Shown here in pieces: positions 32,338-43,530 of a DNA stretch of 64,000 nucleotides (within the stretch, counting starts at the first letter, position 1; every line of letters begins with the position of its first letter). The notes below the pieces were generated by a model, which was not told the DNA's origin, did not search any database, and worked only from the letters and a program-made list of their open reading frames with translations. The stretch is from Polytrichum commune (taxonomy: Eukaryota; Streptophyta; Polytrichopsida; Polytrichales; Polytrichaceae), in NCBI GenBank assembly GCA_950295325.1, contig OX485807.1:32704440-32768439 (forward strand), in the 5' to 3' direction. The position numbers were made by a program, and so were the translations under genes.

Positions 32338-32709
32338 CACTAAATATGATATTTAGTGTCATATGGTATTTAATATCACTATGGCAAGTTTTTGGATGAC
32401 ACTTCTTATGAATCAGTGAACCAATACTGTCATGGATGATGGATGACTTCATCCATTGGCCGAAACCCTACCTTCTCTTGTCAGCAACTTGTGTTGAGAT
32501 ATTGTCACGGATGATTGAAATTTGAATGAAAAATCACTTAGTAAGTGACAATAATTGCAACACTGTAAACCTATAATCCCCCCAAAAAATTACAAGGAAC
32601 GGCAAATAATGTTGGGTTGACATTTAGTGTTGGTGACACTATACTGCGGTTTATAATTAGTATTGAGCAAGACAATTAAAATTGGTGACAGTAAATATCA
32701 TATTTAGTG
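32338..32709 (-). mobile_element. TA-flanked MITE, family E, inverted copy
   Basis: 372 bp, the reverse-complement counterpart of 5843-6215 (373 bp), with the same terminal palindromes around 'aaatatgatattt'. The left flank is TA (32336-32337); the right flank is TG, one substitution from TA. It sits between two consecutive units of the ~200-bp repeat array and so inserted after the array had formed. Confidence 0.75.
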
Positions 32710-32712
32710 TGG

Positions 32713-32910
32713 TACCCCCTCGGACTAATCAAACTCACCCACCTCATAATTTGAAATGATCAATATTCATTCCTCAAGTGTTGCCGAGACTCAAAGGTCC
32801 GTAGGTGTGCAAGCAATTTGTCCACATGCCATCTCCAATCAAGGGTTTTTGTAGACTCACCACATTTTGTGAATGAAACTCTTATGGACCGACCCGACAA
32901 CTTATACCCC
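32713..32910 (+). repeat. ~200-bp array, unit 4
   Basis: Runs from 'taccccctcggactaat' through the core at about 32770 ('caagtgttgccgagactcaaagg') to 'atggaccgacccgacaact'. The next unit begins at 34601 on the far side of a LINE insertion, so the original period was about 198 bp. Confidence 0.6.
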
Positions 32911-34600
32911 ATCCACATCCAACACCCAACATCAATAACACCACCACCCAGACAAACTACTAATAGTAGCAATAGTAAGACAAATACACTGGACCCCACA
33001 CACCATACATAATTATAAAGTACGTGCACATGTAGGCATCACGGGAAACGAAATAGCTGACACACTAGCCAACGAAGGAACAAACAAAGAAAAACCAACC
33101 AAAACCCCACACATACATACGGCACATCACACACCATATTGGCTGGCAAGTTGCCCGACATCCACACATGATGGAGCCATACGTAACCTCCACACATTCA
33201 TCACAAAAGAAAAAACGTGAAACGATATATGCCAAAGCCAAATTCCCATACGTAGACAAATGGCTATCGAATACCCAAATACACCAAAAACTATCCAATC
33301 ACTTCTGGAAAAATGAAACTGTAACGGACACTCAAATCAACCAAACATTGAAATTTAGATACGCACAATACATGGGCAATCATAGAAAAACCATTTTTGG
33401 GCCTCTCACGCACCACAACCCCAACTGTACACTATGCCACCTCAACGACAAAGACACATGGCCCCACCTTCTGTCAACATGCGAACACCCATTCTTAAAA
33501 GGATTAAGAATCGCAAGACACAACAAAGCAGTGCACCTTATCGCACAGGCCCTACAAGCTAACAAATATACAAGGTTCTACACACTCACTAATGCGGGCC
33601 ACCTAAACAACAAACCACCCGAAAACACAATCCCATAATGGCTCATTAAATTTACATGCTCACAACCAACATGCCAATGCCCAACCAAACTCCGACCCGA
33701 CTTATTAAGGTAGGGGTGGCTATTTCCGTCCAAATTTCAGATGTGCCTAGTTGGGATGCTGAAACTATTTTTTTTTATAAATTTTGAGCACTCCGCAAAG
33801 CTGGTGCAAGAGCAACTATGAAAAAATCAAAATTTTCCAGCATGTTTATGATTTCCTACAAATTTTTAAAGGAAACCTTGTAGAGTGACCAACACTCACA
33901 CATAGGGTACGTGGTATATCCACAGGGTGGATTTCTAAAACCGATCGCTGGCAGCCAATGAAATGCTAGCAGCGCTGTGAACGGTAAAATCACCTTGATA
34001 GGTGCTTCCGACATAGGGGTCGACTTTAGGACCTGCACGGAAATTGCCACCCCTACCTTATGTCTAATTGGGGCCCCAAATCACACACGAACCCCAATTG
34101 CACCCTCTCCCACTATCACAACCCAACTCATCGAATTCACATATTGCCATGACAGATTCCCATAACAAGCCCTCACACACAAACATAACAAATGTGACCC
34201 ACTAATCGATATCATAAGAAATAATGGATGGAAAACAAACCCCCTCATTACCATCACAACAAGAGTAAGAGGAGCCATACACGAACACTCCATTAACAAA
34301 CTTACAAACATTAAAATCCCAAAACAAGCTATCAAAACCCTCATGTAAAATATCCACCAAAATGCAATCAAATACCTCACATACCTTATCCTAAACAAAA
34401 GGATACTTGAAAACAAACAACCACCTGTCCCCCCCCTTAAGAAAAGTGACAAACTTATAGGATACACCAAAAGAGCCCTCCTCGCAAGAGGCATCACACC
34501 TATAGTTGCATCACGGTAATGTGATCAACAGTATGCCAACGGGCTCTCAGTCACGCCAGTACTTGGCTACGGGCGTTATTTATTATTTATTATTTTATTT
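32911..34600 (+). mobile_element. 5'-truncated copy of the Dualen-like LINE
   Basis: Starts within RNase H sequence and runs to the 3' end, aligning with the minus-strand copy at 16110-14775. Landmarks: TGNEIADTLANEG (about 33038), zinc finger CTLCHLNDKDTWPHLL (about 33420-33480), KLRPDLL (about 33688-33707) and IEFTYCHDRF (about 34130). It ends in a T-rich tail 'gttatttattatttattatttt'. Flanking ACCCC (32906-32910 and 34601-34605) is a likely short target duplication. It has frameshifts and stops and is interrupted by a 351-bp MITE at 33708-34058. It inserted precisely between two array units. Confidence 0.8.
33708..34058. mobile_element. MITE G inside the LINE copy, empty site inferable
   Basis: 351 bp with inverted termini AGGTAGGGGTGGC ... 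GCCACCCCTACCT and flanking TA (33706-33707 and 34059-34060; TTA is also possible). Removing the element plus one TA restores an in-frame LINE reading RPDLLCLIGAP, exactly parallel to RPDILCMIGAP in the full-length copy. Boundaries are therefore well supported. No coding capacity; the TA target suggests a Tc1/mariner-type mobiliser. Confidence 0.8.
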
Positions 34601-34793
34601 ACCCCTTAGGACTCACTAAACTGCCCACATCAAAATTAGAAATACCTAAGAATCATTCACCAAGTGTTGTTAAGATCCAAAGGTATGCAAATGTGCAAGC
34701 ATTTTGTCAATCATCTAGATTTAATCAAGGGTGTTTGTTAATAAACCATATTTCTACAACGTAGTATTATATATGGACCCGCCCAAACAACTA
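34601..34793 (+). repeat. ~200-bp array, unit 5
   Basis: Begins 'accccttaggactcac', contains the core 'ttcaccaagtgttgttaagatccaaagg' and ends 'atggacccgcccaaacaact'. It aligns along its whole length with unit 4. Confidence 0.6.
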
Positions 34794-35700
34794 AGGTATA
34801 TATGGGTGTTATTTGGTTCGTTTGTCATAGTCTCCAACTTTTGCTGATCAAATTTACACAACAAAATTCGTGTTGTGTTAACGTTAGCAAACCTATGATG
34901 AAACATATGAAAATATCATATTGAAAATTGGACCTCCCTTGGTTTAGTTATGGTTGTCAGAAGTGCACGTTTGTTGATTTCTTAAGCGGATACATGGGTC
35001 CTCTCACATGTGTTCAACATTCATATTCAAAAATAACATACAATGATTTCAACGAGGCTTTTCTTGTTAAAGAGTTCCACTCTTTCCATCTCTCGGGGAA
35101 GAAACTAGATTTACCTCCACCTCAAGGATCTTCTAAAATACAAATGTGAATTGTACTCGAAGCAACCATTGACATCACCACAACGCAAGATCATTGTTGC
35201 CGACTGCACCTCGAACCATATACTTGCCATTGAATCTGGACGATGGTCAACTATCCCTATCTCTAGAGATACTAGACTATGCCACTTTTGCTCCTACAAG
35301 TCACATTTCATGTTGGAGTGTCCCCTATATTATCCCATTAGAGATACACACTATTTGAGAATGTAGTTCTAGGGAGCCTCAAGTCTTTCATTCAATTAGA
35401 CCATCAAGTGGACAATACGCCTCTATCTCAGGGAGGCTGCCGCACTCCACCACTCTAAAAAATCAGCTGGTTTGAAACCATCTTGATGTACTTTCAGTCC
35501 CATGAACCTTTTTTAACTTCCCAAACTTTAAAACCGATTTCCTTTCATTGAAAGTAGAGTAGTTGTTAATATCAGAATACATAATCCAATCTCTTTTGAA
35601 CATGTATGTGTCTTTTATGATGTTTGCTCTTTGATCCTCACCAACCCATATACCAATCAAATATAGAGGTTCCGATTGAGAAAACCGTGAGCCGCTTAAG
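34794..35700 (+). other. intergenic with relic of a second LINE type
   Basis: Mostly unassigned, except for the zinc-finger relic at 35187-35366, described separately. No intact gene. Confidence 0.5.
35187..35366 (+). pseudogene. relic of LINE C-terminal zinc-finger region
   Basis: The frame reads SNHILAIESGRWSTIP, then RLCHFCSYKSHFMLECPLYYPIRD. This is the pattern of many LINE ORF2 C-termini (family knowledge: 'SSH.L.IE.GRW..IPR..R.C.FC...E.HF..EC.LY..IR'), here with the Cys-Cys to His spacing shortened, consistent with a small deletion. It is different from the CCHC finger of the Dualen-like LINE, so a second LINE lineage was present. The surrounding sequence gives no intact ORF. Confidence 0.55.
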
Positions 35701-35875
35701 ACCCGTCTCCCTTAATAACCCCTTGGACTCATCGACCTCGTCCTCCTCAGAGTTTGAAGTACCCAAGATTCATTCACCAAGTGTTGCCGAGATCCAAAGG
35801 TCCGCAGGTGTGCAAGCATTTTGTCAATCACCGATCTGGTCAAGGGAAGCGAGACAGATAGATACCTGACTCCTA
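35701..35875 (+). repeat. ~200-bp array, unit 6
   Basis: Begins 'cttaataaccccttggactcat', has the core 'ttcaccaagtgttgccgagatccaaagg' and ends near 'ctggtcaagggaagcgag'. It is the best-preserved core and lies about 300 bp upstream of the HBP5-like start codon, so it may lie in that gene's promoter. Confidence 0.55.
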
Positions 35876-36186
35876 CCTTTCCTGCACATTTTGCATTAAG
35901 ATTTCATTAGTACCGACTCAACTCAATTGTGAGGCCAGGAATCAAACAACCCGGCCGTCTGAGTGATGGGTACCCTTTTCATTCAATCTTTCTGGTTACA
36001 TACTTTCGTACTTCTTACCTCTTCATCCTCCCTTTCCTTTCCCTCCGAATTGCAACACTTGCGCCCACAGCACGCGTCCGCCTCTCACGTCGCCAACACT
36101 TCCCATCTCTGCAGAAGCTTGCCTTTTAGCTGAGAAGAGGAAAAATTCCTCAAGAATCTGGAGAGAGAGTTGCACATTTTGCAGCC
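35876..36186 (+). promoter_or_regulatory. promoter and leader of the HBP5-like gene
   Basis: Becomes CT-rich at 35985-36110 ('cttcatcctccctttcctttccc'), as often seen around plant transcription starts. The leader ends 'gagagagttgcacattttgcagcc' before the ATG. No specific factor site is claimed. Confidence 0.4.
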
Positions 36187-39100
36187 ATGGCTGCACGCTC
36201 GCTCACTGGAGCCCTAGTCTTGACAGGGGTGCGGAGTAACAGAGCATTGTGTGCCTCTAGAGTTCGTGGTGCAGGGGGTGTTTGTTTTTCAGCAAGTTCG
36301 GGAAGGTTGGAATTGAGGGGTAGGGATAGTGATTGCAAAGGAAGGAGGGCTGTGGCGATGGGGATGAGGAATAGGAGAGCCAGAAATGGGTCCTCCATAG
36401 GAGCTATGGCTGGACCTGGGAGTACGTTGGAGAAGGATGAGAAGAAGAAGTTGCCGGAGAATTATATGGAGGAGATGCAGGAGTTTTTGAGGAAGGATTT
36501 GGTGCATTTGTTCGACGAGCAGGGTATTGACAAGACAATGTATGACCCCAAAGTGGAGTTCCGGGATCCCGTCACGAACTATGACACGTTGGATGGATAT
36601 TTGTTTAACATTGGGATGCTGCGGGCTCTGTTCCAACCCATTTTTGAGCTGCATACAGTGAAGCAGGTTAGTGGGACCCATTTTGTTTTCCCCCCTCTCT
36701 CTGTGAAGGCTGTGGAGCGATTTCTGTGGGTGAAAATAACAGTTGGTTCATAATCGCAAACTTCTGACAAAAATATGCTTAACTTGGATTGGTACGGTGG
36801 TCCACGTTATGTGTAAATTTGACGAAAGGCTAGCTGGTGACCTGGGCAATCCACATTGGGTCGTTGAAGAAATAAGTAGTGCCAGTTTTGGGAATTGTTG
36901 ATGGAATCAAAAGATTTGAGACTGTTTGATCCCGTTTTCATCTCTTTGAAGGCGGTTGAGGGATTTCTTTACAACTTTAAGTGAAAAGGAAAATTGGGTC
37001 GTAATTGCAGATTTCTGAGGATTCATTACAAATCTATGGTGTTTTGCAAGTAACTTGATTTGGTGTGACAGTCCAGGATTATGTGTAATTTGACGAGTAG
37101 GTAGGTAGCTGACCTGGAAAATCCACAGTGGGATTCTTGAAGAATGTCTGCCAGTTTAAAATTGTTGATGGCAATCAAAATCCTGGTAGATGCATGAGAC
37201 TGTTTGATCCATTTTTTCTTCTCTACGAAGGCGGCAGTGGGGAGAATACATTAAAATTGCAGGGTTAGGTGAAATGGAGGATTGGTTTATAATTGCAGAT
37301 TTTCTGAGGATTCATCACAAAGTTATGGTGTTTTGCAAGGAACTTGGATTGGTGCGATAGGCCAGAATTATGTGTAACGTGAAGAATATGAAGCTGACCT
37401 GAACATCCACAGTGGATTGTTGAAGAAAGTGTGCCAGTCTACTAAATTGTTTGAATCAGTTACTCACGCACTTGGCAATCCAAATCCTGGTAGATGCTTT
37501 TCGAGATTGTTGGGTCAGTAGCATTGGTACCCCTTTCCCATGCCAAGAAAATTTAGTAGAAGGAAAAAAGAAAGTAAGGGAATCATGTCATGACACAAAT
37601 AAAGCATTCCTTGGCCACATGGTTCAAGTGCAAAGTTTTGATTGCACTAGTCATGCAAAGGAGACAACCTCTTTGGGAAGGTTCATCTCTTATATGTGTA
37701 CATAAACTGCCTTCCATTTCTCGAGTATTTAAGGTATATAACTCTTATTCGATTACTTTTCTTATCATGACACCAATATTTGAGTGGTATGTGGTTTGGT
37801 GTGGATCCAAGAATGGATATAAAAGAGACATGTGTTTGAAAGAGATTGGACAGCATGTTGAAATGATGGCCATTCTAGGCTCAATCGGCAACCTAATTGG
37901 GGGGGGGGGACTGATATAACCATTAAATGAGCTCGAGCATTTCTATTTGATAATATGAATAAAATATTCATATGAGCTTGAAACGTTATGAGGAAAGTGG
38001 CTACAGCATTGATTTGGATTTGCTAACCATCTTGTACTAATTGCATGTGTCATATTCAAGGAGAAATGGGCTAGTCGGAAAAAGTAACCATTTAAGACCC
38101 ATCTACCTTAAATGTTTCAGTGACTAATCTACTTGGGAACATTTTCCCTACTCACTACAGGGAAATATCCACATGTTGGTATAAGTTCACATGGTTAAAT
38201 GAACTGGCAACTAGTAGGAGATCTTTTTTTCTCCGCTCCCTAGTGCCCCCATTTAAAAAACCCCCATCTCACATCTGGACCCCCTAGTTGTAACTGTTCA
38301 ATTCAGTCACTCCCTTACTTGGCATTCAAAATCCTGATAGATGCTTTGAGACTGTATGCAATTTGGAAAGGAAAGGAATATTTTGCAGCTATATTTATTG
38401 CAACCTTGGTTTTTGTTTGAGGGTCTGCAGACAGGGCCGTATGAGATCACGACAAGATGGACTATGACGATGAATTTCTGGATTGTATTGTGGAAGCCCC
38501 AACTCATATTCACAGGGGTGTCGATCATGCGCGTAAACCCGGAAACCGGAAAATTTTGTGCTCACATTGTAAGTTTTAATATCCAGCCCGCAGTTGTCAT
38601 TTTTCTAACTGAAGTATATCATTTAAAACTTCTTGACAATCTGTTCCACCACAGGAGGTTTAGTTTGTCTATTATCATCAAACTTGCCCTGTGGCTGAGA
38701 TGGTAATTTTGTTAAATACCAGTCTTGGAAAAGGCGTGCTGGTTTTTGTTGTGATTTGTCTGATTGTGTGCTACAGAAATTAATACTATTAATTTCATGT
38801 TGGTACTATTAAAATGAGATTCAGCTCAATCATAGAACCCTTGTGGATTGGAATGCAGGATCTTTGGGATTCAATACAAAATAATGAGTACTTCTCAGTG
38901 GAAGGTGCGAAGGACATTATTAGGCAGGTCAGAGATGCACAAGTTACTCTTCTTTGTTCCACTGACTACAAGAATATATAGTTTATTTCTGATGAGTTAG
39001 CTATGGAGTACTTGTGGAATTGCTAGACATTTGCAAATTTGTGTCTATAATTATCTTAGAATCAACATTAGGATTGCTAAGGCAGTGTTGATTGCTTAAA

Positions 39101-41050
39101 AGGCAATTGTACAAGGGGTTTATAAGTGTTCAATAGCAGTATCATTCTTGGTTGTGCTTCTGATTGTTATGGCCATGTTGTTGATTTCTAGATGCAATAT
39201 TTCAAGCAACCAGACTTGGAGACTCCAAAATACAAAGTGCTGAAAAGAACTTCTGTGTATGAGGTCAGTCAAGCACCCAGGAATTTCCAGAGATGATTAG
39301 CTTGACATAAAATGTCGTATAAGTATCTCTGTTGTTGGATATTGGGTTGATTTAGTCTCTCAAATCTCTCTCCATGCAATTTTAGTGAATACTAATTCCT
39401 ACATGATAAGCACAGCACACATTATGCATTATGAATACTTGGAATAGGAGTTTGTGGAGTTTAAAGGCTAAATTAGTGAAAGGGGCCGACTTTAAAAATT
39501 GAATTATTGCTTTCAAATTGTTACTGACAACAATTCGAACTGGGCGATCAGTACAAATAGAAGAACTTCCAAAACCTCATGAATGTGATTCTGTTTTTTC
39601 TTTGAACACAACAAATGTTGTTAGCTAGTGTGCACAAGGTTACAGATTGCATGGCTCTTGAGATGTTATTTCTGACTTCAGAGAGCTGTAAACTTTTGGA
39701 CTGGTAAACTCTCAAGTCCTATTGATCATAATACCATATGACCTACTCATTCAAGTCATGTGATCATGAAATTCAGTATGCGTAGTTTCTGTTGACAAGC
39801 AGGTGCGAGAGTATGATCCATTCATTGTGGTTGAGACACCATGTGATAGTCTGGCGAGTTCGAAGGGCTTTAATTCGGTTGCTGGGTATGTCTTCAACAT
39901 CACCCAATTACACTTTTTCATTTCCTGTTTTTTTTTCTTTCCCTTGGGCGCAAATGAAGACACCTGATTGCATGAGGATCTTCAGCATGTGAGTACTGAC
40001 ATGAACTAGGTAGTTGACATTAAAGATGTTGAGGTCTTCCGTTATTGTAGTCAGCATGGCATTGTGAGTGGTGTTTTTGTAATTTGTGAGAATCTCCTCT
40101 ATTTTCTGTGGTACCAACTTCACTGAAGGACATCTTTTTCATCTAGGTAGTGCTGCCTTTAGTACCAACTGATGGCTTCTTGCAGGTATATTTTTGGCAA
40201 GAATGAGACTGGTGAGAAAATGAAGATGACAACTCCTGTTTACACAGAGATGGCTGACAATGGGCCAATAGCTGAAGGGAGTATCCAAGTTGTGTTACCC
40301 TTAAAGAGCAAGTTATCTGAGTGAGTCCTGGCAACCCATTTGACTCTCCTTCGACTCTGCATAAATATAGTGCCCATTATAACGGATATATTTAATGTTG
40401 AAAGAATGACACACAAACATGACTGATTTTGAAATTGCATGATGACTTAATGCAATGCATTTATCTTTGCTGAAAGAGCTGTTTGTAACTGGTCTCTGCT
40501 TTATGTTGACTTTTGATTTCATTGTTTTTTTTCTTATGGGGGTCCCTCTTCTAACGTGCCTTGTTTGTAATCAATATTGAGAGGATTGCAGGTTGCCAAG
40601 ACCGGAATTGGAGGATGTGAAAGTACGCCAGGTTGACAAGAGGGTAGCAGCTGCTATTCGATTCAATGGAAAACCCACCTTGGAAGTTGTAGAAGAAAAG
40701 AAAAGAATACTTGTGGAAGCTCTGAAAAAGGATGGGCTGAAACTGAAAGGGACATTTGGACTGGCACGATATAATGATCCTGGACGTACTTGGCCTGTCT
40801 TCATGGTATTAAGAATTTTGAAGAAGCTCCATTTTTTGTTTTGTCCAAGTATTCCTCAAATTTTCTGTCTGCTTCTTATGTAATTTAAAGAAAATCCCAT
40901 GTCTATAGTTTACCCACCTTGTAAAGCTGATTGTAAAGGTCCATGTTATTGATCACTAGGCATGCTGAAATTGTATAACAATGTTTTCCTGCATACTACT
41001 TGCAGAAAAATGAGGTACTTGCTTGGCTGGAGGACTTCAAGCTGGAGTAA
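36187..41050 (+). CDS. HBP5: DUF2358-SOUL heme-binding protein, probably plastid
   Basis: Eight exons: 36187-36666, 38431-38568, 38859-38927, 39192-39263, 39803-39885, 40186-40320, 40592-40805 and 41006-41050. All have GT-AG introns and the frame closes to 411 aa. Residues 1-~80 are Ser/Arg-rich with few acidic residues, like a plastid transit peptide. Residues ~93-205 form a DUF2358 domain (LVHLFDEQGIDKTMYD, VEFRDPVTNYDTLDGYLFNI, TGPYEITTRWTM, VNPETGKFCAH). Residues ~230-411 are a SOUL domain (ETPKYKVLKRTSVYEVREY, FNSVAGYIFGKN, MTTPVY, KDGLK, LARYNDPGRTWPVFM). The same architecture is found in Arabidopsis HBP5 (At5g20140), a tetrapyrrole-binding SOUL protein linked to plastid heme metabolism. 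Intron 1 (1764 bp) holds internal duplications. No lesion seen. Subcellular location is inferred. Confidence 0.9.
36676..37510 (+). repeat. three tandem ~280-bp repeats in HBP5 intron 1
   Basis: Units start at about 36676, 36920 and 37199. Each runs from a CT-rich block ending 'gaagg(c)' through 'ttggtt..taat.gca', 'tatgtgtaa', 'gacct' and 'atccaca.tggg' to 'gtgccag'. The first begins 10 bp after the exon 1 donor. Confidence 0.6.
37449..38356 (+). repeat. ~60-bp direct repeats flanking an insert in intron 1
   Basis: 37449-37508 ('gtttgaatcagttactcacg', 'aatcctggtagatgctttt') recurs at 38298-38356 ('gttcaattcagtcactccct', 'aatcctgatagatgcttt'). The roughly 790 bp between them includes a 9-10 nt G run (37903-37912) and is absent from the other intron units. 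It is either an insert or the product of unequal exchange. Confidence 0.5.
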
Positions 41051-42601
41051 ACCTACATCCATTACATGTTAGTAACTTGCGAGTTACATTTTCATGCATT
41101 CAAGCTGCCAAGTTCCATTGGTGCATATTGTATGCATTGAAGTCACCTTGGAACAGACCAATCCTGCGATTGACTTCTTAGTGTCCTAGATTTAAAGCTG
41201 AGTGTACAGTATTTTAGTGGTCCTCCAATGTTTTAAGGTTAAGTAGGAGCATCCACTGCAAATCTGTCAGCTGACAGAAGCAAATTATATCCTCATTCAA
41301 GTATGTCTTGTGACATCATCAATTGTAAGTATTTCTTGTGGCATTCTCTCAAAGTGTTCTAGACTCAACTCACATGCTTTTGTGATCATTTACTAAAAGC
41401 ATGAGACACTACATTCTCAGCCTTCCACCTAGTGCTGCTTTTGGTACAGATCTGTCCTCAACTTTTGGTGGCTGTCTGTTTTGAGTCCTATTAGTAATAA
41501 TAAAATCAGTTACTAAAGAATTAAAGTCTTGAGATTTATGTACCACAATAAGGCATATATGAGTTAATTTATAGTACAGTAGTGTATGTCAAACTCGATT
41601 CTATGACTGAATCACTTTCTTTGGAAAGAACATTGGTTCCTCAATGTTTGGTTCCTCATGATGACAATCCATGATTTTAAAAGGAATTGTAAACATAAAT
41701 GAGCGTCTATTGGAAAAGGAGCTATTTACTGTCTTATTTGTTCCTGCCATTCCCACACCTCAATGTTGGGTTTGTTCTCATAACACCTACCAAGGGAGGG
41801 GGTGATAGGAAAAAGTTGCTGCTCATAGGTTGGTTGTCGATTTCTCCAAATTTAAGCTCATTACACTAATTTGGGACCTTTGACCTTGATTTAGGATGTA
41901 GTTAGGCTAAATACTGAAACATGGGCTTTACAATAGGAATCAATATTTTAACCCAACCCCTCCCCTAGATTGCCCTCTCCCCTTGGTAGGTGTTATGAAC
42001 ATTTACCCCTCGATGCCTTAGTTTTAAACTCATCAAACTTGGATGGTTTCCAAGAGATTGTTCAGGTAATGCAAGACAATGTTCCCCTGATCCGAAGAGG
42101 ATTTTATTTCCCAAAACCTACCATGGGAGATGCGATAAAAATCTGTCACTATAAATTTATTGCTGACTCATCCTAAATTAACTCCAATAAAGTAATTTGG
42201 AGTGTTTGGCTCCGCTTTATTGTACATGTTAATTTGGCTTACATAACAACTCTAGGATCTACATAGTAATCACCATTTTCACGCTCCGTTATCATTCTCC
42301 ACGTAGGTATGTATGTTCACCCATCCAATGATAGACATCTAGGTCATAATATTTTGTTTCGTACTGTAATTCAACTGTCTGCAACATTTTTCAAAGATTG
42401 CAAATACCAGATGTGAGAATGAGCCAAATTGGTGCATTTTTCAGATTACATAATATCCCTACACTAAGGGTTGGAGCACCTTTTACCAACATTGAATGTC
42501 TCTGTTTTTCGTATCAATTGAAAGTTCCTCTTTTATGCTTACATCTCATACAGGAGTTGCCAAGCAGTGTCTCCAATGCAAATTCTGAGTGGATAGTCTC
42601 A
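41051..42601. other. 3' flank of HBP5 and intergenic DNA
   Basis: The 3' UTR is expected in the first few hundred bases; candidate AATAAA-like signals appear near 41498. No other gene was recognised. Confidence 0.45.
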
Positions 42602-43117
42602 GGGCCGCTTTACACCCAGAGGCTGGGCCAATTCGTTGTGTAAGAGGCTTGAAATCCTCACTTGTGATCGGCCCCAAGCCCTTTACACCTAAAGGCGGAG
42701 CCGATTTGGTGGTATGATTTTTTTTAATAAAAAAATGCATGGTATGACACAGCCCGAGCTTGTTGAATTGGGTGCACCCAAAATGGAGGGTCAATTCTTG
42801 GCCTCGGGGTTAATGCCACATTTCAATAAAATTTTTAAAATAAAATAATATGATTTTTTCAATGAATTATATCCAGTGGATTATGTGGAAATATGAATGG
42901 CTCTATGCTAGATTATACTAGATCCGTTGGATTATGCTAGATTTATTGAATTGGCTTAGCTTCTTGGCCCTAAGGCCTTTACATATGGAAAATTTGGCCC
43001 CCATTGTAATCTTATTATAATATGTAGTTGAGGCCGGCCTCCAACCCAAACGGGGCTGAAATTTCATGCAATCGGCCTCAAGGGGAATTGGGCTGGCCTC
43101 TAGGTGTAAAGCGGCCC
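42602..43117. mobile_element. Harbinger-type MITE C, intact, TCA duplication
   Basis: 516 bp with inverted termini GGGCCGCTTTACACC(C/T)AGAGG and a perfect 3-bp target duplication TCA (42599-42601 and 43118-43120). It aligns end to end with element D (14671-27407) once the LINE is removed from D, and shows what that site looked like before insertion. Near its left end (42667-42700) is a second, terminus-like motif 'ccctttacacctaaaggc'. No coding capacity. Confidence 0.9.
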
Positions 43118-43310
43118 TCATATTTGGAATGCATGTAGGCTTGTGATCGCTGACACTGGTTAATCACCATGTAAGATTGACACCCGCAAAATGAGCCCTA
43201 AAATCCAAACCTCAAAGTCGGTGCTGCTCAATCTTGGGTTGGCGACAAATCACCATTCGTAACAAAACCATTAGAACGAGTGTGTGATTTAGAACCATTG
43301 CACCCTTTGG
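43118..43310. other. short intergenic spacer
   Basis: Nothing recognised. Confidence 0.4.
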
Positions 43311-43530
43311 GGCAGTGTTTGGGGAGATTTTTGGGCATTAATAAGGCGAGATCCTAGTGTTTCCAAGTCCAACCGGTTACATGTTGTGATTTTTCGGTTT
43401 TTCTTTATTAATTTGAGATACATTCCATGGATTCCTCTAAAACGATCGTTCAATTTTCCTGAAGTCTTGAGCTTCAACTGGTTATTTCTCAAACTCACTG
43501 GTTCATTTGTAACTAGCAGTTGGTTCTCCC
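43311..43530 (+). repeat. dispersed ~200-bp repeat family F, copy 3
   Basis: Direct-orientation match to 9641-9838 (blocks 'ggggagatttttgggcat', 'cctagtgtttccaagtccaa', 'ccggttacatgttgtgat', 'tctttattaattt', 'tttgtaactagc'). This is the longest copy seen. Confidence 0.6.

Noticed and set aside
37903-37912. G run as a possible assembly or sequencing artefact
   Set aside because: Could be real intronic homopolymer; nothing in the surrounding sequence shows a misjoin.
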